From NCBI GenBank assembly GCA_030247855.1, contig JAPDRN010000097.1, forward strand, positions 1 through 64,000: a DNA stretch of 64,000 bases. Direction: 5' to 3'. Within the stretch, counting starts at the first letter, position 1. The number at the start of each line of letters is the position of its first letter. The notes beneath the pieces are model-generated. The model saw nothing but the letters and a program-made list of their open reading frames with translations. It made no database searches and was not told the DNA's origin. Shown here in pieces: positions 20,582-32,300 of the stretch. The translations under genes and the position numbers were made by a program. Source of the stretch: Knufia peltigerae. Lineage: Eukaryota; Ascomycota; Eurotiomycetes; Chaetothyriales; Trichomeriaceae.

Positions 20582-23500
20582 ATGTCACATATTGATGAGA
20601 CCAGCATGGGCGACATGCTTGGTGGGCCAAGGAATACTGGGAAACGGCTTTTGCCACATGTCGTCGACTATCAAGCGGCCCATAACCCTGGGAGTGTTTT
20701 TGCCATCATCCCCACGAATCTTAGCGATCATCGCAGCCCGTGGTGCAACTTTACCTTCTCAGAGTTAGCCCGTGCGACGGATTATACGGCATGGTGGTTG
20801 GAAAACAATGTCCGAGCCGAGAAAGGGGAGCCCATTGCATACTTGGGCCAAAACGATATTCGATACATGATCTTTTTCTTGGCTTGTATGAAAACCAGTC
20901 GATCGGTGAGTTCTCTATGTGAGCGCTACAAAAGCGACGATGTCTAACGTTGAGTCGAGACCTTTTTTCCTTCACCACGGAATGGGCTTGCCACGCATTT
21001 ACATCTAGTTCAAGCTGTTGGATACAAGCACATTGTGCACGGGCTTGAGAATGAGGATAGCGTACGAGAGATCAAGAAGGCCTCGCATGATGAGCTTGTG
21101 ATACATCAAATACCAAGCCTGGACGATATGCTGTGCCATGGAGCTGCTCCCTTTCCGTTCGAGACCACTTACGAAGCCGAAGAGGATACCATTGTAGCTA
21201 TCTTCCACAGCTCGGGAACGACGGGTGGGTAAATCTGGACCACATACCACTGTATAATGATGACTTGTCGCTGACCTGAGGCCACAGGCATGCCAAAACC
21301 AGTGAAATTCACTAACGGGTACTTTTCCTGCTACGACAACATCTCCCGTTGCAAACCGCTCGTTGATGGGCGCACATATCCATTCATTGCAAAGCTCAAC
21401 GGCCCACATTTGACCCCAGCCGTATTCTTCCACATGATGGCCTTTGGCTGTCTAATGGAGTCAATCCTGAGGACTCAAACCATGTTGGTTGTCCCAGAAC
21501 GAATGATGACGGAGCGAGTGCTGGCGGAGATCATCGCGACGCAAAAACCGAAGTCGGCACACCTGGTCTCGTCGGTAGTGGACTCGATCTACCAGGCGGG
21601 ATATATTGACATTCTCAGTTCCCTCGACTTTGTCATCTCTGGTGGCGGGCCCCTGTTTGAGGCTGCGGGCACAGCAGCCTCCCAAGCCACCTGTGTAATC
21701 CAAGCATATGGATCCACTGAAGCTGGCATCCTTCCATTCATTCCCCCTGTAGACCGGAAGGACTGGAACTACATCGAATTACTTGCTGAGGCTCAATTTG
21801 AGCTCGAGTATGTCGAAGACGGTCTCTTCGAAGCCATTATCAGACGTGGGCCCTCTCGCGAGCATCAAGCCATCTTTCATACCCATCCGGATTTGCTCCA
21901 GTACCGAACAAAAGATTTGTTCGCCAAACATCCTACCAAACCAAATTTGATTACGTTCAGAGGACGAATCGACGACGTCATTGTCCTCAGCAACGGCGAA
22001 AAGTTCAATCCATCGGAAATGGAAAATATCATCGAGCAGCATCCCAAAGTCAGCCGGGCTTTCATCCTCGGAACAGGTCGCTTCGAGCCCGCTCTCCTGT
22101 TGGAAGTCAAACAGGAGAATTTGGACAAAGAAGAATCTGACCATGAACTCATCGACGAAATCTGGCCGCAAGTGATTGAAGCGAACAAGATCTGTTTGGC
22201 ACATGGTCGTATCGTGCGAAGCCGTGTTGCGGTCGCCGATCGAAGCAAGCCTTTCCGGTTGAACGCAAAGAAGAATATTCAACGGCGACATACTGAACAT
22301 GAACACCAAGAAACGATCGATGCAATTTATTCGAAGTCCATTTATTCACACAACAGGATTCTCAATAACGATCCGACCTTGGGACAAGTGCAAGAATTTG
22401 TGCTTGATGCTATGGGCGATATGCTGGCCATCTCCGATCTCACCCTATCGTCGGACATTGTGAGCCGCGGGATAGATTCCCTTCATATACTACAGATCTC
22501 AGCATTTCTCATCGACACCATCGAGCAACAAACTGGGAAAGAGACTCGAGTCCCGGCCGCGTGGATATATAATAATCCCACCCCAGGGCACATGGCAGAT
22601 ATAGTCTACGCTTCAATAACCGGAAGTGAACTGTCGGCGCTTGGTGATACGCGGCGAACAGCATCTTCGAAGTCGGTTGAACAGTGGGCCACAGAACACA
22701 CGCAGGGACTCCCGGCAGCTGTCAGGGCCGCTCCTCCAAGCAAGCCATCCCACGACATCATTCTGACAGGCAGTACTGGCTCATTGGGCAGTTATATACT
22801 GGATCAGCTCCTCAAGATGCCGACAGTCAACCACATTTACTGTTTTAATCGCGCTTCAGATGGAAGAACTAAACAGATTAAGAGTTTCGAGGCACGGGGG
22901 CTGGCTGTTGGGGCGCTGACTGCGGAGAGAGTTGAATTCTACCAAGTCAAATATGGAGAGCCCCGATTTGGGCTCTCGGTACAGGTCTACGACAAGCTCC
23001 TCTCATCCGTCGACACCGTCCTCCACAATGCCTGGGAGGTCAACTTTAATCTCGACCTGATCAGCTTCAGCAGCCACATTCGAGGCGTGCGCAGTTTTGT
23101 TGATTTCAGCCTCAATAGCCGATACCTCGCTCACGTTCACTTTGTGTCCAGTCGAGGCGCGGTCGCTGGCTGGCCTCTGGACAAAGGGCTAGTTCCGGAG
23201 ACCTTTTTCGAAGACAGCTCGGTAGCTGACAGCACAGGCTACGGCACATCGAAGCACATCTCGGAACGAATTCTACTGGCGGCGGCCAGACAGTCCGGGG
23301 TTCCCGTTACGATTCACAGGGTCGGTCAGGTCGCCGGTCCGACAACCGAAAAGGGAGAATGGAATCGGACCGAGTGGTTCCCTACTCTGATGATCACCTC
23401 TGTTGCAATAGGACAAATTCCCGATGCTATGGTTGGCGTCCCAATGGACTGGATTCCCGTGGTAAGATATTCCAAGCTAATAATTCGTCCGTTTTGTATG

Positions 23501-23914
23501 ACGAAGCTAAACGTATGACAGGATAGCATGGCTCGGATCTTTCTGGAACTTGTGGCTGCTCGTAGAAAGACGCAAGACGGCCTCAGAAGTCAGGTTTTTC
23601 ATTTGAACAATCCTGCCGAAACTGAATGGTCGGATCTACTTCCGTCCATCCAGGAGCGCTTCCCAATCGAAGTCGTTCCTCTCAGACAATGGATAGAGAC
23701 TTTGGATAAAATACCTCTGTCCCAACACGAAATCACCAAAAAGCCGGCCCTCAAGTTGCTTGACTTTTGGAAGAGAATCGACGTGGATCCGATAATCCAA
23801 GTGTCTTTGTGCACTAATGCCACGGGCGCAGCTAGCGAGACTCTGAGAAACCTCCGGCCAGCTGATCAGAAACTGTTTGATCTATATTTGCGTCAGTGGG
23901 GCCTTTGTCAGTAG
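20582..23914 (+). CDS. NRPS-like A-T-R adenylate-forming carboxylate reductase
   Basis: Four exons (20582-20885, 21009-21224, 21288-23461, 23522-23914) encode 1028 aa. The adenylation domain (about 20-520) has the ATP loop H-S-S-G-T-T-G-M-P-K-P, completed across intron 2, plus Q-A-Y-G-S-T-E-A-G and the R-G-R-I-D-D region. A carrier domain follows, with S-R-G-I-D-S-L-H (phosphopantetheine Ser near 571). The C-terminal reductase domain (about 660-1028) is an extended SDR with T-G-S-T-G-S-L-G-S and Y-G-T-S-K. There is no condensation domain, so it does not make peptides. It should activate a carboxylic acid, load it on the carrier and release an aldehyde or alcohol with NADPH, as Lys2-like and aryl-acid reductases do. 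It needs a phosphopantetheinyl transferase encoded elsewhere. Intron 1 was placed by motif spacing (L-A-F-Q-A-V-G-Y-K) and is the least certain junction. Confidence 0.92.
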
Positions 23915-24829
23915 GATGTGGTATGTCTGAAATACCAAGGATCTTTCTTTTGGAATTTCATAGAGAACTGAGAGCGGCAGTTAGAGGCCCAAGCGGAAAT
24001 GGGATGGCTTCTAGGTAGGCACTTCGGTAATTCGACATCCCATCTGTTTGCTATATTTCCCTAGGAATTTAGATAAAGCTGCTATAGGTGTGATTCGCTA
24101 GTTCCCCTTGAAACGAAAATCGCAGATAGTATTATTGAATTGTATCTGAACAAGCCACCGCCTATATGGGTATATAGATCTTGAAGCCCCAGTAGGGAAT
24201 ATTTCACCCTTCATTTTTCCTTTCTAGCGAAGAAAGATCATCTCCTTGCTAGCTTTAGCAATGCGTAAATGCAGTATCGCTCGCTATCTGGATAACTAAT
24301 AGAGCTTCAAAGCAAGCCTGAGTTACCTCTTTCTATGGTCGCAAGCCCAGCAAGACCAGTTGTTTCGCAGCTGAGTGCCAAATTCCTCACAACCTTTGCC
24401 TATGGGCCCATAATCAATGAACTCTCGGAACCTATTGAAACGTGACTAAACTACACATCCCAGTGCTTGCTAAGATGTGTTAACTTGAGCAGAGGGACCT
24501 CATCATTAGCCTTCGCATGCTCCGGCATAGCCTAGTGGGCTTTCAGTTGGTCCGAGCCCCACAACGTCGATGTATGTGGTGGGCTACCTTCTCTTTCCCC
24601 AGATGTTGCGAGGTTTGTACTGTAGATCCTCTCAAGCTTGATCGGCTCTCGGGCTTCTTCTTCCAGCGGCTCGATTTCCTCTTCCGCCTCGAAGGTGAGA
24701 AAACAGAGACAATTGATCAAATTCTTCGCATACCAACACCCCAACAACCGGGCAGCTCTCTCGAGCCACGGTCATGACAATACTTCTGCGCGACAGGTAG
24801 CTCGATACTAATAGATTGACTGCTAAACG
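23915..24829. other. Intergenic between A-T-R gene and second Zn2Cys6 factor
   Basis: A 915-nt region with 3' flank and promoter. One 86-codon open frame (24517-24777) has no homology I recognise and poor start context. No repeats or CGG-rich operator stand out. Confidence 0.45.
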
Positions 24830-27296
24830 ATGGAGGCGCTGGCAGGGGCAATCCCATCTCAACCATGGCATGGCATTACACGCAAAAGAGCCTCTGAAGC
24901 ATGTACAGCTTGCCGCGCAAAAAAGACTCGCTGCCACATCCTTACAGGCCTGCCATGTGTGAGATGTAGGCTCGAAGGGTTGCACTGCTATGTACAGAAT
25001 CGCTTCCGATCCAGGTATGTTCAGAAAACGAGAAGGAAATATCAGCACCCTGGTTGCCTGGTCGTCCTTTCTTGATCATGGCTGAGAACATCGAGCAGTG
25101 CAGCTGGAATAGCACGAAAGTCGCGTACAATACAATCCCCGCCGCGACAGGCTATCACCCAGGATGTTCCAGCACTTGAAATCACACCTTCACGACAAAT
25201 ATCTAGTGAAGAGCTTAGCATGATTGAAAGAACCGCCACGAAGGATTCCTGCGAACGGCTTCCAGCTGCCGCCGACGTCGGCTCCCCGAGATTCGACTTC
25301 GAGCTAGGGCTCTTTGGTTTGGACGATGCTGCTTTCCTTCCTTCCAGCCTGGAAACTTCCTTTTTTGAGCCCAACAGCCAGCAGCAAGGGGACTCGACGT
25401 CGAGCGAAGAGAGCCGGTGGAAAAGACCGCTGCCTTCTTATACTGCAGCACCCGTTGGCCTGTGTGAGCTCTCTCATCTAGACAAAGAAGACCTCAGCTA
25501 TCTTGCCAGGAAAGAATGCTTCGTCCTTCCCCCGACGAGAATCCAAGACAGACTGGTAGAGACATACTTCCTCTACGTCCATCCATTCTTACCATTTCTT
25601 GCGGAAGATAGATTGTGGTCAGACTATGTCCATAGTCTGAGACATACGAGCTTTCTCGTATACAGAGCTATCCTGTTTGCTGCATCCTCTGTGAGTCGAA
25701 CTTTATGAGAAATCGTGATGTCCTCGCGTACGTTGCTGATTCCCTCGAGCAGTTTGTTGATATCGAAACCATTCACCAGTGGGGATACGATTCACATCAC
25801 AAAGCCCAAGAATCGTTGTATCACCCAGCCAGGGTAAGTCAAATATCTCCCAGGGTCCTACCTAGTGACCCTAGTATCTTGAAGCAACTATGATTCACGA
25901 ATACTTCTCGTAGTTGTTATTCGACTTTGAGACCGAAAAGGACTCCATCAGCCTTGTCCAGGCGGCTTTGCTTCTATCGTTTTGGTCACCAGGCACCTCG
26001 CAGAAGTCCTCGCGGAGGGGAATTGACTGGCTCAATATTGCTCTGTCCAAGGCGAGAACAATTTCCGCTCGCTTTAGAGTCTCACCAGACAGCTTTGGTG
26101 AAAACAGGAAATTAGTGAAACGCCTGTTGTGGAGCTGTGCAATCCGGGACACTATTTTGACCCTCGGCTGTCGAGGGTTCGACATCACACAAAAGAATAT
26201 GATAGATGTCCCCATGCTGACTCCACAGGACCTTGATAACCCAAATTCCTACTCGAAGGTTTACGATATCGAATCGAAGCGACTTTTGGTGAGGATGGTC
26301 GTCATGTTAGCGGATTTGGCTCGACTCTCCAACAAATGTAGACCACTGCGTCTATACCCGGTTCCAGTAGGGGACACCCCAACCATGTCTGAAGCATGGA
26401 TCCGGGACAGTCTTCTTGCAATGGAAAGAGCAAGCATAGAAATGGCCTCGTGGAAACAAGGCTTTCTCGCCGAATTGAGGAGCAATCCACTACGTTCACG
26501 TTCAGATAAAACAGCTATTGTCTGTTTGCATCGGAATGTCGCCATGGGTTTATATAAGTTCGTGTTCCCAGGCCGCCTATCCCTGGACCGCAAAGCGCCG
26601 ATTCATCTACTGATACCTCTTTATTAGCTCACTGCTGATCACCGTGAATGTGCCCCATCAAATGTACTTCGACATAAGTCTCTCACATTTGCCGACTACT
26701 GTGGCTAGCTTAGGCAAATGCTCTTGGGAAAGATCAAAGGATGCCGCCACTGAGATCAATGATCTAGTGGCCGAACTGACCCATCTTGGCTTCGGATCGA
26801 TGTTGACATTAATCATGTAAGTGTATAACTAAGTACCACTTAGGGACTATTGGCATCCAGAATATGCCATGGGGGATCAGCATGAACTGACATTATATCT
26901 GTCTCCTTGACTACTGTTAGGCCCGCGAGCATTGTCCACGGCTGTTTCATATACACACTCCACAGTCTCTTCAGAAATACACAGAATGCCCCTGGGGATT
27001 CCTATCGGCACAACGCATGTTTGGATATTCTCAACGGCGCAAAGGATCGTTATCCAGCACTGAATGGATTTGTCGACATTCTTGAAGCGGTCGCTCAGCA
27101 TGCCGAGCAAGAGATCAGTTCAAGCTGTACGACGTGGGAAGCAGCAACCGACCCTGGGAGCAGTTCGGAGTTGTCAATTGACGAGAATCCGAAGGTGTTG
27201 TCAGCCAAGGGCAGGATCATGTTCGAGGCGGTGGCATTGTTGAACGAGTCTCTCAGCAGTGGTGAGCTTCTCGATGTGCCACTGATTGCGATATGA
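24830..27296 (+). CDS. Zn2Cys6 transcription factor (cluster regulator 2)
   Basis: Six exons (24830-25014, 25087-25690, 25753-25833, 25914-26557, 26628-26816, 26921-27296) encode 692 aa. The Zn2Cys6 cluster has Cys 25, 28, 35, 43, 46 and 53, the same 2-6-7-2-6 spacing as regulator 1, again with a G-(V/L)-P-C before the fourth Cys. The fungal transcription factor domain starts near L-V-E-T-Y-F-L-Y-V-H-P-F-L-P-F-L and continues with K-R-L-L-W-S-C-A-I-R-D. Similar domain order and motifs suggest a distant paralogue of regulator 1, but the acidic tail is shorter and the exon structure differs. Every junction keeps frame, including donor GTTCGT of intron 4, which is weak. It should act in the nucleus; the target is unknown. 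Confidence 0.88.
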
Positions 27297-27863
27297 CCAC
27301 ATGCAAAAGCTTGTCTGCAAGGGATGTTCCAGACGCTGGCCACCTGAAATTCGGTCTTTTCTCTGTCTGTGCCTCCCTTCGGTAATAGTCACGATAGAAA
27401 TCTTGCCCATAAAAGTTCCCTTTTAAAGCCCCTCAAGTCGGAATAGCTCTGTGATCGTGCTCCTTATGTCCAACTGCAGGGGCTGATCCATTGAAGCTCG
27501 CCCAGGAGCATCGCATGGTGCGATCGCCGCACATTCTTGTATTCTGAGCACCTTGTACTGTTGAATGATCGTACTCGTGGTCGTAGATTTCGGGGACTTC
27601 GGGGGCCTCATCGCTAGCCGGAATGTACGGCGAATTTTATACGGCGGACCAAATAGCCACAAAGTGCAACCAACAAAGTCCGGAGCTACTCCGTACAACT
27701 TTACTCTTTGAGCTTCCACTCTTCACTGACAACCCATCCCATCTCGCAGGCGACCCAACTGCCCAAAGGGCATAAGTAACATTTGACAGCGCACATTGAT
27801 CGTGCTACCACCAGGTTCTGTTTTCTTGAAAACCCAGGACTAAGCGTACTACGATCGATCGCA
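27297..27863. other. Intergenic, boundary between accessory block and core genes
   Basis: A 567-nt region. Open frames on the minus strand here begin with non-ATG codons and show no family motif. I place the right end of the first accessory block here, because the next gene is a conserved mitochondrial ribosomal protein. Confidence 0.4.
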
Positions 27864-28109
27864 ATGGCCAAAAAAGGTACGAAAAATGATGTTGCTAGCA
27901 TCTTCATCTTTTCAAAGAACCGTTTGCTAAAGTTTCCACCCTCTCCAGTCAAATCTCGTACCGTCGCAGTCCGCCTCATCAGTATGGCCATGACCGGCTT
28001 CTATCGAACCATGATCCGACCTCGTGCCTCTCGACCTCTGAGCATGCTCAAATACGATCCCGTGGTGAAGCGGCAGGTGCTGTTTCTGGAGCAGAAGCGT
28101 GGAAAATGA
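27864..28109 (+). CDS. MRPL39: Mitochondrial large-subunit ribosomal protein bL33m
   Basis: Two exons, 27864-27876 (13 nt) and 27949-28109, encode a basic 57-aa protein. It begins M-A-K-K-V-K-S-R-T-V-A-V-R-L-I-S and contains the bL33 core L-K-Y-D-P-V-V-K-R-Q-V-L-F-L-E. The 72-nt intron (donor GTACGA, acceptor TCTCCAG, phase 1) is a multiple of three and has no stop, so an unspliced reading gives a plausible 81-aa product with a 24-residue insert; the family length and the conserved M-A-K-K-x-K-S-R start argue for splicing. It is part of the 54S mitoribosome subunit (yeast Mrpl39). It is a core gene that helps mark the edge of the accessory block to its left. Confidence 0.9.
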   Translation: MAKKGTKNDVASIFIFSKNRLLKFPPSPVKSRTVAVRLISMAMTGFYRTMIRPRASRPLSMLKYDPVVKRQVLFLEQKRGK

Positions 28110-29394
28110 CATCTAAATTTGTTTTTGATGATGAAATGTTACGACTTTTCGAGTGGAGGGATTAGCCAGCTACATTTCTAGTCGAGTGCCATTGCAAATT
28201 GCCTAGGAAGACTGGGAACAAAAGTTGAACACCCGACGATTTCAGTTGTCGTTGGAATGTGGCTGGTGTGGCTGCTACAAGTACCGTCAGGTTGAGGGAA
28301 AAGATATACCGCCTCAGGGGACGACACCGTCCTTCGTGTCGACACGAGCACAGTGAACTGCAATCTGCCTACTCGTGGTCGTCAAGGTCCGAGGCCGGTC
28401 AGGGTGTGTGCTCGCGGGATTAATCTGGAGCTGCGATTCATCGATATCTACACTGCGACACTTGAATAAGAAGTAGGACTGGACAACCTAGCTTCGACCG
28501 CAGTGTGAGCATGGCCGACACGATTCGCCGGAAGCTATCGAGCCACCGCCCTATCCAAGCTCCGAGGAAACAATACACTCGGTTGATCAAGTTTTCCCTT
28601 GATCATCTACTAGTTGGCGTCGGAATTTGGGGAGGAGGAGACAATTTATCAGACGGCACTTCGTATGTCGGTGTCGCTCGTCAGTCGGCAGACTCTGGCA
28701 CATCCTCGGGCACCATGACGGGGAAGAAAGGCTTGAAAAGAAAGGAAACAGAAAGGGCATTGGAACTCGCAGCTCACAATACAATACTGATCGAATAGCA
28801 AGCTTTCCACCTTACGATTTACCTTTCCAAGGTTATACTTATGCGAACTTCGTGATGTACTCATATCGGACCAAGAAAAGGCCTTCCCAATTCAACCTGT
28901 CGTTGTTACAGACATATCCCTCGTGAAAAATACACTTCTTCCGCATCGCATGACTGTTAAACAAGCCCTATAGTTCCCTGGTGGTGCCCCTCATAATACC
29001 GGTGTTCTTGAGATCTACACGAGAATTTTCACATCGTTTGAACTCGCTTTGATCGCCAGCTGAGGGGGAACTGTAATGTACTGTACTACTCAATGATTTA
29101 AGCCCATTCGACAATTGCAGTCGCTGTCATTTGACAGTGAGTACGAGTAAAAACATTGTAAGTACAAGGCTGCGCTTACGAGTACCTGGTTTGACGTCAC
29201 TTCTAAGATGGAGCCTGGAACATGTTTTGAGTTCTGGTGGGCGAAGCAAAAGCAACAAGTATTTACAGCACCAAACAAAATGTCCATCGACATTTCCTAC
29301 GATTTCTAATTGTTCAAGAGTCTGCTTAGTGTCTTGATGTCCCCAATCATGTACATATATCCCTTTATAATATGATTCTCTTCACACTGAGACG
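28110..29394. other. Long intergenic region before the PH-domain gene
   Basis: A 1285-nt region. An open frame from ATG 28511 to 28798 (95 aa) has no recognisable domain. The rest is low in coding character and probably holds the promoter of the PH-domain gene; TTTATAATAT lies at 29364-29373, just upstream of its start. Confidence 0.45.
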
Positions 29395-32300
29395 ATGTCG
29401 TCCTCCCGAGTCATGCCTGCGGGCAGCTTGACAACAACCCACGACTTCGATACCTTGGACCCCGAGTCTTACACTGCCCATCGTCTTAAGCATGCCTCTC
29501 CTGAGCATCTACACCTCACCTCTCAGAGGTTTTTCATCGGACCGATACCCGAAGGTTGGCTCAACAGCAACAGGAAATCATGGTACAGGCGAAGGTTGGA
29601 ATTGAGCACCTACTCCTCGAGAAAAGCAAGTTTCAATGCCGCTGCCGACACCGGCCCTCATCATAGGACTCACAGGTCTATGACAGGCTTGGATGGTCCG
29701 TCGACAGCCGCAAGGATTTCATTCAGCTTTCCACAGCCAGAAGACATATATGATGAGGCATCGAGTGCAGGCGAGGAGGCCGAGCCAGAGAGCCCAGAAG
29801 AGGAGGAAGTCCTCGAAACAACGACCATCGAGCCCGTTGCAACAAGTGAAGCTCCACGTGAACTCGGTGATGGGCTACAGTCAGAGGATAACGTAGCACC
29901 CCCGAAAGCTATACCTGTACGAAAAGACAAAGGTTTAGACGAGACGACGAACGGGTCTGCCAAGATTGTGACATCTCCAGGTCCTACATCGTTTTCAACC
30001 GCGAAGGAGCAGATGTCGGCACCATCTGACGGAGAGCCGTCCCTGCTAGAAGATCGTCGATCTAGACACGATACCGACCAGGACGAGACCGATGGACAAG
30101 GGTCTCACCGGCTTTCCAGCGTGGGGACGAGCTCTAGGACACCTCTCCTAGACCCGCAAGCTGGACCCTCAAGGCTCAAGGCGCTCCAACAACATGAGCC
30201 GGCACCCATCAAAGACGACACCTCGTATCAACTCAAACGTGCCACTACAGGAGTTCGCTTCAAGGTTACAGAAGGGGTCCAGCAACGTCGACGTCGGATC
30301 GAGAGCAAGGCAGAGCGAGCTATAGATCGCGTTGCCGACCACAGACTAAGACGCAATACCTTGAAAGAAGGGACCATCGTCAAGATGGAGAGGATGCTGG
30401 TGAGATGTGATCTCACTATGCAACCACCCCCAGAAGATTTTGACGAGAACGAGAGCCAGAAGATCGAGATGAGACTCCTTGAGAAGTGGCGAGAGTATAT
30501 GGTTGTGGCTAGGAAAAGCAAGAAGCAAGATGCGGATGATTTCAGATTGCAACTCTACAAAACTAGAGTGATTCCTGAGATTGACAATGAATCTACAAAG
30601 AAGAAGCCTGCGCACGAGATCAGGCTCGATCCCAAGACAACAAATGTGAACCTGTATTCCTCCCTGGACAAAACGGTAGTCATTTGGCATCCATACAAAA
30701 AAGGAACCCGAATTTTCGTCATGAGACCCAGTTCGACGGCACATTCTGTCGAATGGTACACGTTCCTTCGGGATGCTCTGGGTTGGCGGAGACCCAGCAT
30801 TCTCCACATCAATGTGCCCGACCTAGATGTCACCTTGAAGCTTGAACGGCCTTTTGAAGGTCTGGAGACTGCTGGGGCTGATGCGACCGATGAGCAGACT
30901 GCGTTCTCTAAGACCATCGAGGCTGAGAAAGCTGTCGCCGGCACGATTATAACGAAGTGCCTGGATATGCTGAAGCGTGACCCTGAATGGTCCAGCGTAC
31001 TAAAAGTCTGGAGCGAATCAGCTCATATGGGCCTTGCTTGGAAGAGATACGACCGACTGGAGTGGGTTTATGGTGCCAACGAACAGAAAATGTATGGCTC
31101 TATGGCAATGCAACGATCGCACGATCTGGAATTACGACCGAAACAGCATTACCCTACCCGCACTCACGGACGAAAAGGCAAGCTTCATGATGAGCCTAGC
31201 CCGATCGAAGGATTTCTTATACGTCTCACGTCTCAGAAGGGCGTCCAGCAACGATTCGGCAAAGCCTTCTTCAAGCGGTTGTACTTTTCCACTCACGATC
31301 AATTCTTGATGTTCAATCGGCCTGCAAAGGCCACACCGCCACATCCTCCTAGGTTAGCAACGATCGGGGGTCAGAATATACCTTCTTCCCAAGAGATTAT
31401 TGATAAAACACCATTAATGTTCGATGTCGACCCATACAAACTGAAAGATGGTGCCGTTTCCTGGTTGTCGTCCGGCGATAGATTGTCTATACAGAGCCAT
31501 GACCGAGATGCTCTTGAAGAAGCTCGACGCAATGTCGCTAATCTCCTTGAGTCAGACGGCTTTGTCAATTTATGCTACGTGAAGAAAGTACGAAAAATCA
31601 AATGGGGCGCTTCCCCAGCTGATGACACGCTCGATGCCGGTTCCGACTCTGATGTTGATTTCCATCAGGATGTTTCAGACACCAGGGCTGAAGACGGTAC
31701 GACTAAGCAGATTGACGATGATCGTATCTTTGAAATTCTACTCGACAATGGGCTCGTGATACGCCTGCAAGCATTTTCGAAACAAACTCGAGATGAATGG
31801 ATTTCGCGGCTTAAGAAATTGGTCAAGTACTGGAAGTTGCGTGCTGCGGCTGAGATGGACACGTACAAGGCCATCCGACGAGCTAATCTGGAAGAGCTCA
31901 ATATCGACGAAGAACTCGAAGCAATTATCGGACAATTTGCGAAGAAGTGGGAAGTCAGTCGAAGCCAGGCGAGTCCAGAGCTGTACAACATGTGCGGCAT
32001 CAGTGTATGCCGAAGCATCACGATGGCTGGTCCGCTATACCTGAAGACCAAACGTCGAGCGGCTTTTCATAGGAGCCATGTCATTCTCACTGGTGGCAAG
32101 CTTCTGATCTACCAGGCTTCGTTGAGGAAACGGACCGGTGAACAGATTCGCCACATACACCAGGAGAAGCAACAGGTCGTGGATCTGACAGATTGTTATG
32201 TTTATAGTGGCCTGATTGTCGAAGATGACTTGCTCTACCAGAACAAGACGTTTGACGCCAACCATCCCGGCATAGCAAGTCTGCCACGAGTCTACCTCGA

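Noticed and set aside
20582..23914. Reading the A-T-R gene as a true NRPS
   Set aside because: There is no condensation domain; the order is adenylation, carrier, reductase.
24517..24777. 86-codon frame before the second Zn2Cys6 gene
   Set aside because: No homology and no supporting splice or promoter signal.
28511..28798. 95-aa open frame with ATG
   Set aside because: No recognisable domain, no splice partner and composition like the surrounding non-coding DNA.
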